Shown here piece after piece: positions 53,976 to 64,000 of a stretch of 64,000 bases of DNA. The DNA is from Bimastos eiseni (taxonomy: Eukaryota; Annelida; Clitellata; Crassiclitellata; Lumbricidae): NCBI GenBank assembly GCA_959347315.1, contig OY365820.1, positions 938,502 through 1,002,501 of the forward strand. The letters run 5' to 3'. The notes beneath the pieces were generated by a model. The model searched no databases and was not told where the DNA came from. It was given only the letters and a program-made list of their open reading frames with translations. Within the stretch, counting starts at the first letter, position 1, and every line of letters begins with the position of its first letter. A program made the translations under genes and the position numbers.

Positions 53976-55001
53976 AAAGCTTGAAATCACAGGTTAGGAC
54001 TAGAATGATTACAAAATGATTTTACAACAAACTAAAAATGTAAATGTCAAAAAATTTGCACAAGGAAAAAATGAAGACAATAATATCCAATGACATTGAA
54101 ACCCCCACTGAAATAAACTGAAGGGTTCATCCTACACAATACATAATTGCTAGTTATGCCCAAAACCAACTCAAAACACTGTTTGGACTAACAAAACAGG
54201 TCTTACGCAAATATCAATATTCCAAGCAATTAAAAAAAAATACTGCAGAGTTCACGAAACTCACACACTTGCAAAAATCACACAGAAAAAAGTAGCCACT
54301 CATGTACAAGTAAGCACACCCACGAATGTATGTAGGTGTGGATTTGTACAAATGTCTCTATATTTAGGGATTTGTATAATATATGTAAGTATATTGAAAC
54401 TTTTATGACCGTAAAAAAGGACTAAAACAAACACACGGTGTAAAGTATAACTCTACAGTGGATCCATGATCTGCACAACGACATAATTAGGATTAATTGC
54501 AGTAATTAATTAACAGCAACACAGTGTACTGCACATCAATACTCACAAAGGGGTACCAAAAAAACTGTGCAATTCTGACTATTGCAAAGAAACTGGCCAG
54601 GATCAGGTACCTACAAGATTTCACAGATCACATTCTGTAGCAACACACAAACTTAAAACAATTGAAACACTTTTTACAACCCAACTTCAAGGAAAAAATT
54701 CCTCATAGCTTTGCTGCTGCTGTGGCCAATCATAGACGTAATAATTCCAATTTGCTCGATGATAAAATCAACCAATCATATTTGTTCTGTGTTTAATTGG
54801 AGCCACTACTCAATTGACTAAACACAAGTCCATGGTGCAGAGTAATTGCAAGTGAAGTAAATATAGAGTGGCCACTCAACCAACGACGATCAAACTCATG
54901 CTCTCTGCGTTACAATCATCGGTAACTGTGTCCCACAATTGGATACTGTGGACCTATAGTAAATATATACACCTACTCATCACAAATTAACAGCTCAAAA
55001 G

Positions 55002-55351
55002 CAATGTTCCCTCTTCTTTTTGGAGATATTGTGTGCAAGAAATTTTATGTGTGCAACATTTATACATGGTTTATAGTTTTTGTGCAGGTCCAAGCTGAAT
55101 GCGATGATAGTTAAATAAAGATCTTTTCTAAAAGTCTATTGTGTTAAGTTCTGAAACCTAAGCTTGTCAAAAGATAAATTACATGACATACCTGCCAAGG
55201 AAGCAAAGTTTCTGGAGTAAGGAAGGCCATAGCCAGCTAGGCCTAGGAAACAGGACATTATTACGTAGATAAATAAAAAAATATGCACACCAATCTTGTG
55301 CACACTGGGTCCATGACATGTGTGCGAGCCCACAGCTTAGAGGGAACATTG
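55002..55351. mobile_element. 350-bp MITE with CAATGTTCCCTCT ends
   Basis: CAATGTTCCCTCT (55002-55014) and its exact complement (55339-55351) form 13-bp terminal inverted repeats; GTGTGCA motifs lie inside both ends. Flanking 8-mers do not match, so no TSD is proven. A half copy lies at 38249. Confidence 0.8.
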
Positions 55352-55507
55352 CTTTTATGCTAAGTCAGTTTAGTAATTGCGTATTGTGATTATTCTTAGA
55401 TCGTACATTCTTTGATTGTTCATATCGGTGCATATGCAGGTAGTTTGATAAAAGTAAATACTTAATTTTTTTAATTATAGACCCATCATGATCACTGCTA
55501 ATAATCA

Positions 55508-55595
55508 TTGTAGCTTCAGTTTAATGACACTGTGTGATAACAACGATTAGTATCGCCCTCCTCCTTTATCCAGGCTTGGGACTGGCGCAATCAGA
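55508..55595 (-). repeat. Family-B dispersed repeat
   Basis: GCTTCAGTTTAATGACACTG, TATCGCCCTCCTCC, GGCTTGGGACTGGCGC. Confidence 0.9.
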
Positions 55596-55715
55596 GTTTT
55601 CACTGCTAATTGTGTCCTATGCACATAACAGCATCCGTTGACACCGTCTTAAAAAATACGATCCAGAACACATTTCCTGGTCACATCGATGGGAATAGCA
55701 TGACAGCCAGATAAT

Positions 55716-56073
55716 TAGGGATGAACCCAGAGCCAATTTTCGAGTGATTCCGAGTTTTACAAGTGGAGTTCTACCGAGTCCGAGTTTAAAATATTTAAAA
55801 AATCTCATTATGATGATTTTTAGTTTGGCAGTCTGCGCAATTTCCTGAATTTTTTGAGGCTTTGCCTCAGTTTACACTAGAAAATAGAACTATAAAGTAC
55901 TGCTAACGCACTGGTTGGTAAAGGGTTAAGTTATGTTAATTTTCATTCTGTAAAAAAAAATCGTTTCAAAACAGAAAATCGGAGAGCTGATAATTATTAA
56001 AACATGGACCCATTGTTTGTTCTAGTCCGAGTAGTGCATTAATTCCACCAAGCCGGGTTTCGGTTCATCCCTA
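55716..56073. mobile_element. 358-bp hAT-like MITE with 8-bp TSD
   Basis: Begins TAGGGATGAACC and ends GGTTCATCCCTA, an exact 12-bp inverted repeat. CAGATAAT (55708-55715) and CAGCTAAT (56074-56081) differ at one base, fitting an aged 8-bp TSD. Relatives lie in TBC1D introns 3 and 5. Confidence 0.88.
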
Positions 56074-56894
56074 CAGCTAATACAGATTTCTTGCGAGAGA
56101 AAAGTAGAGGAAACGATCAGGAAATCTGAACGAGAGAGAGGAAACGACTTTCACTGTCAAGTCAGAGTCGAAATGATACATCTTGATTTGGATTGCGGCC
56201 GCGCACTTCGCTTCGTCGAGATATTAAAGCTCAGACGCTATCATCATCTGCAGTTATTCTCCACAAGGATACAAACCTCCAGCTGCAGAAAAACGAAGCT
56301 AGGGAAAACTTCCAACTCAAATTTTGAGAAACATTGGACATAAACAACATAAGAATCATTGCTATTATGTTAGCGTTATGCTCTGTTAATATGTAAACCT
56401 ATTATGTTATCCCATGTCGTTAGTTAAGATAAAATGCTAATCAATCAAGTCATAACTGGATCAAGCGTATGATTAACTGAAATTATTCATCATAATTGGA
56501 GAAATGTTAATCGACTGTCTTTCATGTATAATTAGTAAGTACTTTATAGGTGACCCTAGCTAGCGGGATCTAGATCCCTTCAGCGCTCCCTATTGTTGCC
56601 AATGTCACCGGAACCTTGAACGAATTATGTTACTGCCGTTAATCTCGATGGTTATAATAAAAATATTGATTCATTGATTGACTGATTGATCAATCAATCA
56701 AAAAATGTAATGTAATGTAATCAAGCATTTACATAGCACCTGTTGAAAGCTCAAAACTAAGGCGCTCTTTGTGCTGGCTTAAATGATCTTAAATGTCCAC
56801 GTAAGAGGAGTAGAGTGTTCTTGGCATTACAAGGCAAGTAATAGGTAATGGTGATTAACAAAACTGGACAATAACTTAATGCATCAAGAGGGTC
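56074..56894. other. Spacer, GOLGA7 3' side
   Basis: Contains a NotI-like GCGGCCGC at about 56196 and a reversed LINE tail at 56710-56785 (CATAGCACCTGTTGAAAGC and AAGGCGCTCTTTGTG). The missing last exon of GOLGA7 may be in this part or further left. Confidence 0.4.
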
Positions 56895-57345
56895 ACCAGT
56901 CCAGTTGGATCCAAAGGGAGGTCAAAGGAATTGCTTTCAAGTGTCATAGAAAGTGTATTCAGAAACCGAACCTGAGACAATTAACAGATTCAAAGGATGG
57001 GCATTTCAGGTGGATGTAAAGGGTGTCCATTCCAGGCAGGTATATTCAAAGGGTGGCTATTTCAAGCGAATTAAATGGTGATAATTTCAAATTTTAAGTG
57101 GATAAACAGGAAGTCAATTCCAGTCAGGTGGATCCAAATGGAGGAAATTCCATGTGATCCATCGGGTGATGATTACACATGGATCAAAAGGGTGGTTATT
57201 CCAAGTGAATCAAAATTACGGTTATTTCAAGTGGTCCCAAACAGTGGTCATTCCAGGTGGATCCAAAACAGGCTACCATTTCCAAGTGGATCCAAAGGGT
57301 GGCTATTTTGGTTTGTCTAAAGACAAACCATCCTGGTTCCAGGCG
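56895..57345 (+). repeat. About 30-bp minisatellite
   Basis: About fourteen units of GGTGGATCCAAAGGGTGG then TTATTTCAA, ending about 130 bp left of the last identified GOLGA7 exon. Confidence 0.88.
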
Positions 57346-57473
57346 GAACCAGGATGAAATAAAATAGAAGGAAAATATATCTTGTAGTGCAATAGAAGGA
57401 ATATATGTATATATATATATTTGAATGAGATATAAATAAAATATATTATGAGATAGATATCTGGTGAGGATAC

Positions 57474-59787
57474 AACACGTAGGCCACGTTCAACCGGGTC
57501 AATAAGAAGCAGTCCCCTTGGGATGTAAACGCTGTCGTTCTGCTCCTGAATGTAGCGACCAATCTTCTTCAGAATCTACAGTATCGGCACAACCATTATC
57601 ACCATTCTTTATATTGTCAGCAGACAATTGTTATTGTAGAATTACCCTTTACGTCAAACATTACCAGCATTGTCACAATCATTATAACATTTCTTCTTAT
57701 CACAGGAGAGAAAACAATCGCCTTTACAATAACAATACTCCTTAAAACCACATAAATTCATTTATATTAATATTATTATCAGGATGCATTCATTCAATAA
57801 GCATCACTTTCGTGGAACAATCATTAAACTTCTTTATAATTCTTAAAATACAAAACATACTAACACAGCTGAAATCGCTATTCTGCGCTAAAGGGTGATG
57901 GAATGATGGCAGCAACGCCAAATGGAATATATGCCAACGTTACAGAGGAAGCGGGATCACGTCAGTGTGTAATCAATTACCTTACAGTCCCAGAGTGTAA
58001 TCCATTACCTCATTACCTTACAGCCTAGTGTGTAATTCATTACCTTACGGCCCCAGTGTGTGATCCAATATTCTATGGCACCCGATGCATTACTCTATGC
58101 CGACCTCCCCAAATAACGATTTGGATCTGACAACTTTCTTACCTTTTCGTAGTGCGTGTCCATGCAGAGGAAGAAGATGTAAGCGGTGAGACAGGCAAGA
58201 CAGTTCTCGCAACAGATCCTTGTACTGAACGTCTCCGCTTCTGTGTAGAACGCATTCAACTCATGAATGGTCGCTTCGAATATGTGTCTCTCAACCTGAA
58301 CGAGAAACCATATTTATATCAATAACTGAAGACATCTATTTACTTAAGGAAGATGGACAGTCCTCTAATCTAACCCATGTTCTATTCGATTCTAATCACA
58401 GAACAATCAGTCTCTATATTTCAAGAAGATGGACAGTCCCTACTTGAAGCAGGTTGACAGTCCGCATTCAAACCCTATGCAGCAGGGAATGTAGTGTTCA
58501 ATCCTATTCCCAGTAATTTACAAAAGCTGTCATTTTACTTCAACAAATATCAACAATACTATTATAAGATAAGCAATCATTAATAATGGTAGGTTTGCAT
58601 TTGTCTTTACTTACATTTAATCCAGTAGGGTTGAAGCTGATGGTAGTCGAGCCATATCATCATTCAATGACTAAATATGTAACTAATACAAAAATATCTA
58701 ACAGGAAACATCCTAAAACAAATATGAAGAACCAATCCCAAGCTCAGCTCAGTAATGGTTGCTTCAAGTCGTTTGCATGAGAAGAATCCGGAGGAAAAAG
58801 ACAAGAATCAAGACAGCGGACAGCAAGAAGTCCGGTAGAAATTGTAGGAGTGAGTCACTGCATAGAGACCCCGGACCAATCCCTACTCAACACAAGTCTC
58901 AAGAGTTAGATTACATTTATTTTTACTAATGTCCATGAATATATCTGTTCATTACTCATTTATTTATAAATATCATATATTTCTATTTATTTAATAGCTT
59001 TAGTATATTTGTTGGCAATATCTGCCTCACTTTGTCTTCCAGTATCTGTGATTTTTACAACTATTTTATATAGTTATTTATTTATTATCCTGTGTGTATC
59101 CTGTTTGCTGGAAGAGCTGCCTCACTTTGCCTTCCAATTCCTGAGGAAATTTCGTCTGAAATTTGACGGCTGTACCATCGCTGTAGTCACGCTGGACAAA
59201 TATCTTGGTACAATGAGCTGGTGGTAGTCGAGCCATATCATCGGTAGGCTACGATAATCAACCAAATCAACGCAACATTCAAAAACCTTTTGGTGATAAG
59301 AAAATTTTAACTTAGCAACTATGACCTTCATCAACCATTTTAGGACTTACAGAAAATTCGAAAGTAACCTGACCCAACACAGAAATCTGAACTACAATTA
59401 TTACTATACCCAACCAAAATCGAGCAGCATATCTTTCCTACTACACTAATCTTTTAACTGGTTTCGCAAATTTGAATCCAAAAATGAACCAATAACTAAA
59501 ATTGTTGGTTTTTCTATCGACTGTTCGAGACGAATAGCAGGTCAGACGAAACAAAAAATGATTCCCAATACCGAATGGTGATCTACTTCCACTTACTTAC
59601 TTACATAAACACCGCGAAATCCGCGAAGATGCGTTGTAAACATGTAACATCTTCACATTCGATTCAATTAAAAATTGTTTAATAATTATCTGCACAATTC
59701 AATTAGCAAATTTAAAACAGATAAAAATCAGGCTTTCAGTAAGAAAGAAAACTACTCCCCATATTCACTCACTTGACTATCGGCCAT
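57474..59787 (-). CDS. GOLGA7: Golgin A7 (GOLGA7), last exon unresolved
   Basis: Minus-strand exons: 59773-59787 (MADSQ, donor GTGAGT), 59126-59203, 58143-58295 and 57474-57575, all phase 0 with GT/AG borders. The 116 residues read [60 protein letters not shown] and [20 protein letters not shown], then [14 protein letters not shown]. These match GOLGA7/GOLGA7B along their length ([62 protein letters not shown]). The family is the Erf4-type partner that stabilises DHHC9-type palmitoyltransferases at the Golgi. Cysteines of the C-L-A-C-L segment, themselves palmitoylated in mammals, are present. The final IEI.IYEDR exon expected after GLRV was not found. The first exon is less certain than the others. 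Confidence 0.93.
57960..58080 (+). repeat. About 28-bp repeat in GOLGA7 intron 3
   Basis: Four units of CAGTGTGTAATCCATTACC and TTACAGCCC, ending about 60 bp from the exon 58143-58295 donor. Confidence 0.8.
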
Positions 59788-60188
59788 TACACATTATCAC
59801 AGATGACATATCGCTAGAAAGATTCAACCCTGAAGACGCAATTTGCAGATTCGCATCATTTTGTCATTGACGCGTGACTAATTTAAGTAATAATGAAATT
59901 AATTCATTCATTGCGCACAATAATAATAATATTCTTTATTTTATTCAAGCTGACAAGTCCGCATGCAGAGCGATTACAAACATTAAATGAACGGACGAAT
60001 GATAGTCATTAAATTTTTTAAATTTAATTCAATTCAAAAATGGAACAATTTTGTAACTAATTCGTGATTGAATCAAATTAAAAACCTTATAAATGACATT
60101 TTTACATAGGCCAAGCATACCTAAGTAAAATCTGACACTAAGATATAGTATAATTGTCAGAAAACATCTGTGTCAGTTTGTCGCTTTC

Positions 60189-60196
60189 TGACGTCA
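60189..60196. promoter_or_regulatory. Consensus CRE in a possible divergent promoter
   Basis: TGACGTCA followed by CGTA, about 400 bp upstream of GOLGA7 exon 1 (minus) and 95 bp upstream of a candidate plus-strand ATG. Function is inferred from the motif alone. Confidence 0.4.
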
Positions 60197-60290
60197 CGTA
60201 GCTGAACGTAATCATTACGCATAATTTATTTATTATTCTTTCATAAGCACCTCCAACTTGAACACAACAAACTTCTGAAGCGCCAACACA

Positions 60291-60392
60291 TGGTCAAGAC
60301 TATGACACCAGCTAATTCAACAGCGCTTCGTCAAGTCGTGGGGTTGTGTGTTAAGCTGGCTGCTGAAGAGTTCGCGCATTGGATGGAATTTT
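60291..60392 (+). CDS. Candidate first coding exon
   Basis: ATG opens MVKTMTPANSTALRQVVGLC then VKLAAEEFAHWMEFL before a donor-like GTTAGTAATT at 60393. Composition is protein-like and higher in GC than its surroundings. Read through, the frame stops after about 51 codons. No homolog or second exon is recognised, so a short chance ORF is possible. Confidence 0.25.
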
Positions 60393-60692
60393 TGGTTAGT
60401 AATTGGATGTCGGGAATTTTATCCAGTGGCTACACATGCAAGTGATTTGAAGTTGGAAGTTATGTAATGGTAATATTTAAGCGTTAGCGGTCATCTCTAA
60501 CTTCATTCAGGCTGTGAACTGGCACTAATTTGAGAAATTTCTAAAGTAAGCCTGTGCACGGACGTGCAGTGTACGAGCTCGTCGGAAATTTGTCGTATAG
60601 CTTCCTATAAGATATATTTACTAGATTATTATAAAATCACGATTGCAATCTCCAAGCTTCTGAGACCCTTCTTTAGTTAGCATGATTGACTG

Positions 60693-61010
60693 ACTGATTG
60701 ATATAAGTTTATATGACGACGCATCCATAACAAGGATGATGCATAACAAAGTAGAATACAGTGCTACGTTGAGTAATGGATAACACACTGGGACGCAAAT
60801 CCGTGGAGCCGAGTTCGATATCCGTATCCTCCGTAAGGTTGGCTACACCTTCTTTCGCGAGAGAGGCAGCGTTGCTTAAATTAGACGTAGGCTATTACGC
60901 AATAGAGGCCATGCATGGCTGCCTACAGTTAGATTCGACCTCCTTAATAATCAGCCATCATTTGTTAACACTATGTCTGTTTTCAAACTGCGGTTTCTCG
61001 GCTTGATCAC
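60693..61010 (+). repeat. Family-A SINE-like repeat, copy 2
   Basis: Head ACACACTGGGACGCAAATCC and GAGCCGAGTTCGATATCC; tail GGCTGCCTACAGTTAGATTC, AATAATCAGCCATCA. The tail recurs at 63785-63890. GATATAAGTTTATATGACGA and GCATCCATAACAAGGATGAT just before it match 15076-15120. Confidence 0.7.
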
Positions 61011-62171
61011 TGTGATAAAGAGGCAATTATATAGTACATTTATTAAAATTAAGGACACAAGGAATTTATAGCATAAGAAAATCCTTATTAAAAGGTATCT
61101 AAACAGACCACCGATTTCGTTAGTATGAAATCGAACGAAAATAATATAAAGAACTGTAGATTATGTAGATAGCTTCCTCCTTTCTTCTCTCTCAATCATA
61201 TATCTTCTTTAACACGAATTTTCTCAGTTCTCAAGTATTTGCCATCTGCAGCATGCGAGCCTCTTTCAGGCATGCATTAATACGCTAAAAAGCACGTGAC
61301 GTTGGAAATCCAGTTTAGCGTGTGACATACATGTACGATCGTGAATACTATTTACTAACACGTGGATAACGAATTGACTCACTGAGCAGCACTCAGCTTC
61401 GCGATGCCTTAATTGGCCTAAATTGGGAGTTGATGTTAAATAGCCTATGCAGCCTATAGGCCTAATAGCCTAGTCTGCGAACGAGGGTAGCAAGGTCAGA
61501 TGTACTAAACAGATGCAGTAGGCCTACAATGAGGCGAGGAATCATTGAAGGGTTGTGTGACCCAGAAGATTTCTCAAATATTCAACGGGACCACAGGTCA
61601 GTGACCACAGGTTTTGGGACGTTTTGATTTACTTAAGGTAAGTTTCATGTTTCTACTGTTTCTTTTCGTGTCCCCCTTACGGCAACGATTTATCCCGTTG
61701 AACTATAGCCTATAGTCAGACAATGATCAAATAAAATCAGCCTAAGGGATATTACTATTACTTATATGCGTACGGAAATAAGCCGTTAGTTGAACACCTT
61801 TTTTAGACCTTATATTTGATCTATAACTAAAAGAGCGCAACTGTATGTCTACAGTTCAAAACAGCCAAAACAAGTCGCTACACATTATAACATACTAATC
61901 CTTTAATTGCACATCACGGCAGTTCCAGTCCCAAGCGTGAATGGGCGATTCTACATTGCAGCTCTCTTTGTAATTACTCAGAGATGTCTAACGGTCACCA
62001 ATCCAGCAATAGAAACAGCCGCTTCAGTTTATCCCGAATATTCGCAATTGCCAGGTTGACGACCTTGTTTCTCTGAACCTCGGCATATGAAAGCGGGTTG
62101 ACAGGCGTCTCCCTCGCCGTGTGAGCTGCATGCCGACCGCGTAGGGTTAGTGTATGTGCTCATTATATAGC

Positions 62172-62895
62172 GGAGTTGACTCGAGACCGGAAAACCAGTA
62201 TTGGTCTTGGTCTCGAATGCATCGGTCTTGGTCTTAAAGAACGGTTTTGGGATTGGTCTCTGTCTTAAATTAGCGTTCTTGGTCATTTGCGGTATCAGAT
62301 GAATTTTTCCAACATTTTGTCGGTTATTTTCGATTATGAGAGACACCGGATGTTTAGGACCTACGCGACTGTTATCGATTTATGTCGTGCTGACCAAACT
62401 AATAGATCTTTATTTACATGTTACTATGCCAAAAAATATGCTTTTGCAACGGAGCCAGCAATTTCAAAATTTACTTTCACAAATTTGAAGGTTTTGGAAC
62501 AAACTAATAATTATGTGCTCGGCCACACGTAGACACTGTTAACTTACAATTCCGAGGTCCGTGGTACAAGCACGTGTGCACCATTCAAACGGAACGTTAA
62601 TCTACTTGTTCAGATGTCTTAAAGTATTAACAAATCGTATGCTGTAAGTAATTTTTAGTGTGATATTCTCAGGCCAAAGCCAATGGCTGAACCCATAAAA
62701 GTTAAGAGAAGACGGTAAAACTGTTTTTGAACCATTATTAAGATTAGTATTCTTCAGCAATAAAATTATTGTTTTCAGCGTGTTATTCCATTAGGGCGCT
62801 TTACTGAATTAAATTGTTTATAAAAAAGAGTATTGGTCTTGGTCTTGGTCTCGGACCACTTGGTCTTGAGTTTTTGGTCTCGTGCCCAACAATGA
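62172..62895. mobile_element. Candidate MITE with GGTCTTGGTCTC arrays
   Basis: Left part: GAGTTGACTCGAGACCGG then CAGTATTGGTCTTGGTCTCG. Right part: GAGTATTGGTCTTGGTCTTG and TTTTTGGTCTCGTGCCCAAC. GTTG..CGAGACC at the left and GGTCTCGTGCCCAAC at the right give an imperfect inverted end. No TSD proven. Confidence 0.4.
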
Positions 62896-63000
62896 TTGGT
62901 GTTTCCACAAGTCTCTGGATTAGATTTGATTAAGCTAAACGAATCTCTGCCCTTTCAGGATTCTAACCTTGATATCGCTCATCAGTCTGTAATCACACGA

Positions 63001-63050
63001 GTAATAATAATAATAATAATAATAATAGTAATAATAATAACAATAATATT
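63001..63050 (+). repeat. (TAA)n microsatellite
   Basis: TAA units with single TAG and CAA interruptions. Confidence 0.9.
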
Positions 63051-63158
63051 GTTTATATATTTTCAAACGGATTAGCCGCAGTATGGTTTTAAGCCTAGTT
63101 CGCAAGAGTTAATACAGTGTTTTACAGTGGTTGAATTTAACTGTCAGTAGCCACATTA

Positions 63159-63190
63159 TACAGTGGTGTGCAAAAGTCTTGCATCACCAG
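63159..63190 (+). mobile_element. One end of a Tc1/mariner-like element
   Basis: TACAGTGGTGTGCAAAAGTC then TTGCATCACC resembles the CAGTG.TGTGCAAAAGTCTT inverted-repeat end of Tc1-like elements, preceded by TA as expected. The opposite end is not in the window, and a different CAGTGGCGTA end starts at about 63356. Confidence 0.55.
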
Positions 63191-63784
63191 TTCATATTCT
63201 TTGTCGTTTTTAGCCCTCCAGTGCTGTTATCTCTAATCTGTCCCTGGGCCAATACAATTATTCCTTTTTGATGTTGCAGGGGTGGCATTTAGCCTTGAAA
63301 ATCATAATCTGAAGTTGGTTTTCTTCCAATTTCACAATTATTTGTGGTAGGATACAGTGGCGTATGCCCAGACTATAGCGTCAGAGGGAGAGGCGAACAC
63401 ATAAAAAAGGCGCCAACTTTTTCAATATCAAATGAAATCATTTTAAAGTTACAGTTTGAAATAACGAAATTCATAGTACCAGTAAACATTTATTATGAAA
63501 TTGTATAATGTATATAGTAGCTTGCTAGAATTATTGAAAAAGCAAAAAAACATTTAATAAAGTGTCATAAGAATGTATACTAATTCTCTTGAATAACTCC
63601 AATATACTATCCTAGACAAAATCAGTGACTTTATAACAGCCTTTTTCGTCCAGCTTTCATTCAATTACTTTGCTAAAATCAACCTAAGCAGTATACTGTC
63701 TTTCGATCGTAATCAAAGCTAAGCTCGACAACCTGTGTTCGTTCATTGTGGAATGGAGGTAATGCGCCCCATCGTGAGATATAT

Positions 63785-63890
63785 AACGTGTTAGGCGCCT
63801 TGCATGGCTGTCGACGGTTTAATTCGACTCATATAATAACCTGTCATCATTCGTTCATACTGTGCCTGTAATCATCCTGCGGCTTAGCAG
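63785..63890 (+). repeat. Family-A tail-only copy
   Basis: GGCGCCTTGCATGGCTGTCG, GGTTTAATTCGACTCATATA, ACCTGTCATCATTCGTTCAT and TGCGGCTTA match the 60.9-kb tail. Confidence 0.6.
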
Positions 63891-64000
63891 TTTGAAATTA
63901 AACGAATATTATTTTATTATTTTTTATTATTAGAAATAATAACAGTATTTAATTATCTACCCCCAACGCGTAACATATTGTATTTGGGTCGATCCTTGAT

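Larger units (their letters stand above)
60525..64000. other. Right-hand intergenic region
   Basis: Besides the listed repeats I see no gene. A short ATG frame at about 61530 (MRRGIIEGLCDPEDFSNIQR, then donor-like CACAG/GTCAGT near 61593) is possible but unsupported. A partial family-B copy lies at 61910-61950. Confidence 0.4.

Noticed and set aside
56225..56260. MMIASEL-stop as last GOLGA7 exon
   Set aside because: Acceptor is fair but there is no similarity to the IEI.IYEDR terminus.

Overview
The window is AT-rich, intron-containing metazoan nuclear DNA. Gene content (a KLF-type zinc-finger factor, a CCDC18-like coiled-coil protein, a TBC1D12/14-type TBC protein, a GOLGA7 protein), introns of mostly a few hundred bases to 2 kb, abundant minisatellites and dispersed LINE, SINE and hAT-like repeats fit a marine invertebrate. 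A striking excess of the palindrome TAGGCCTA, which I associate with echinoderm or hemichordate DNA, makes an invertebrate deuterostome my best guess; this is inference, not proof.

Layout. 0.8-4.1 kb (+): a KLF3/8/12-like factor in five coding exons, with a CtBP-binding-type PIDLS motif and three C2H2 fingers. 8.8-14.3 kb (+): a 1,483-residue coiled-coil protein in three coding exons, best matched to CCDC18, ending at a clear polyadenylation signal. 14.5-24.7 kb: mostly repeats, including a LINE reverse-transcriptase relic, a SINE, a near-perfect 74-bp palindrome and a 199-bp GT tract. 24.7-27.4 kb (-): the 3' exons of an ankyrin-repeat gene. 27.4-34.2 kb: repeats, a tRNA-like SINE head, an inverted-repeat pair, a possible CpG-type promoter and an isolated candidate exon. 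34.2-43.7 kb (+): a complete 12-exon TBC1D12/14 gene encoding 874 residues, whose introns host several MITEs and LINE tails. 43.7-57.4 kb: successive minisatellites, a GC-richer repetitive block with an LTR-like end, a LINE C-terminal relic and two short hAT-like elements. 57.5-59.8 kb (-): a GOLGA7 gene recovered from short exons, last exon unresolved. 59.8-64 kb: a possible divergent promoter with a CRE, a candidate coding exon and more repeats.

The genes do not form a pathway. Three concern membrane traffic or the centrosome (TBC1D12/14 family, GOLGA7 as palmitoyltransferase partner, CCDC18), but each has its own promoter and I see no evidence of co-regulation. No prokaryotic system, CRISPR array, rRNA or convincing functional tRNA is present. 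The most unusual structural theme is that tandem or partial duplications begin at exon/intron donor junctions in the KLF, ankyrin and GOLGA7 genes.
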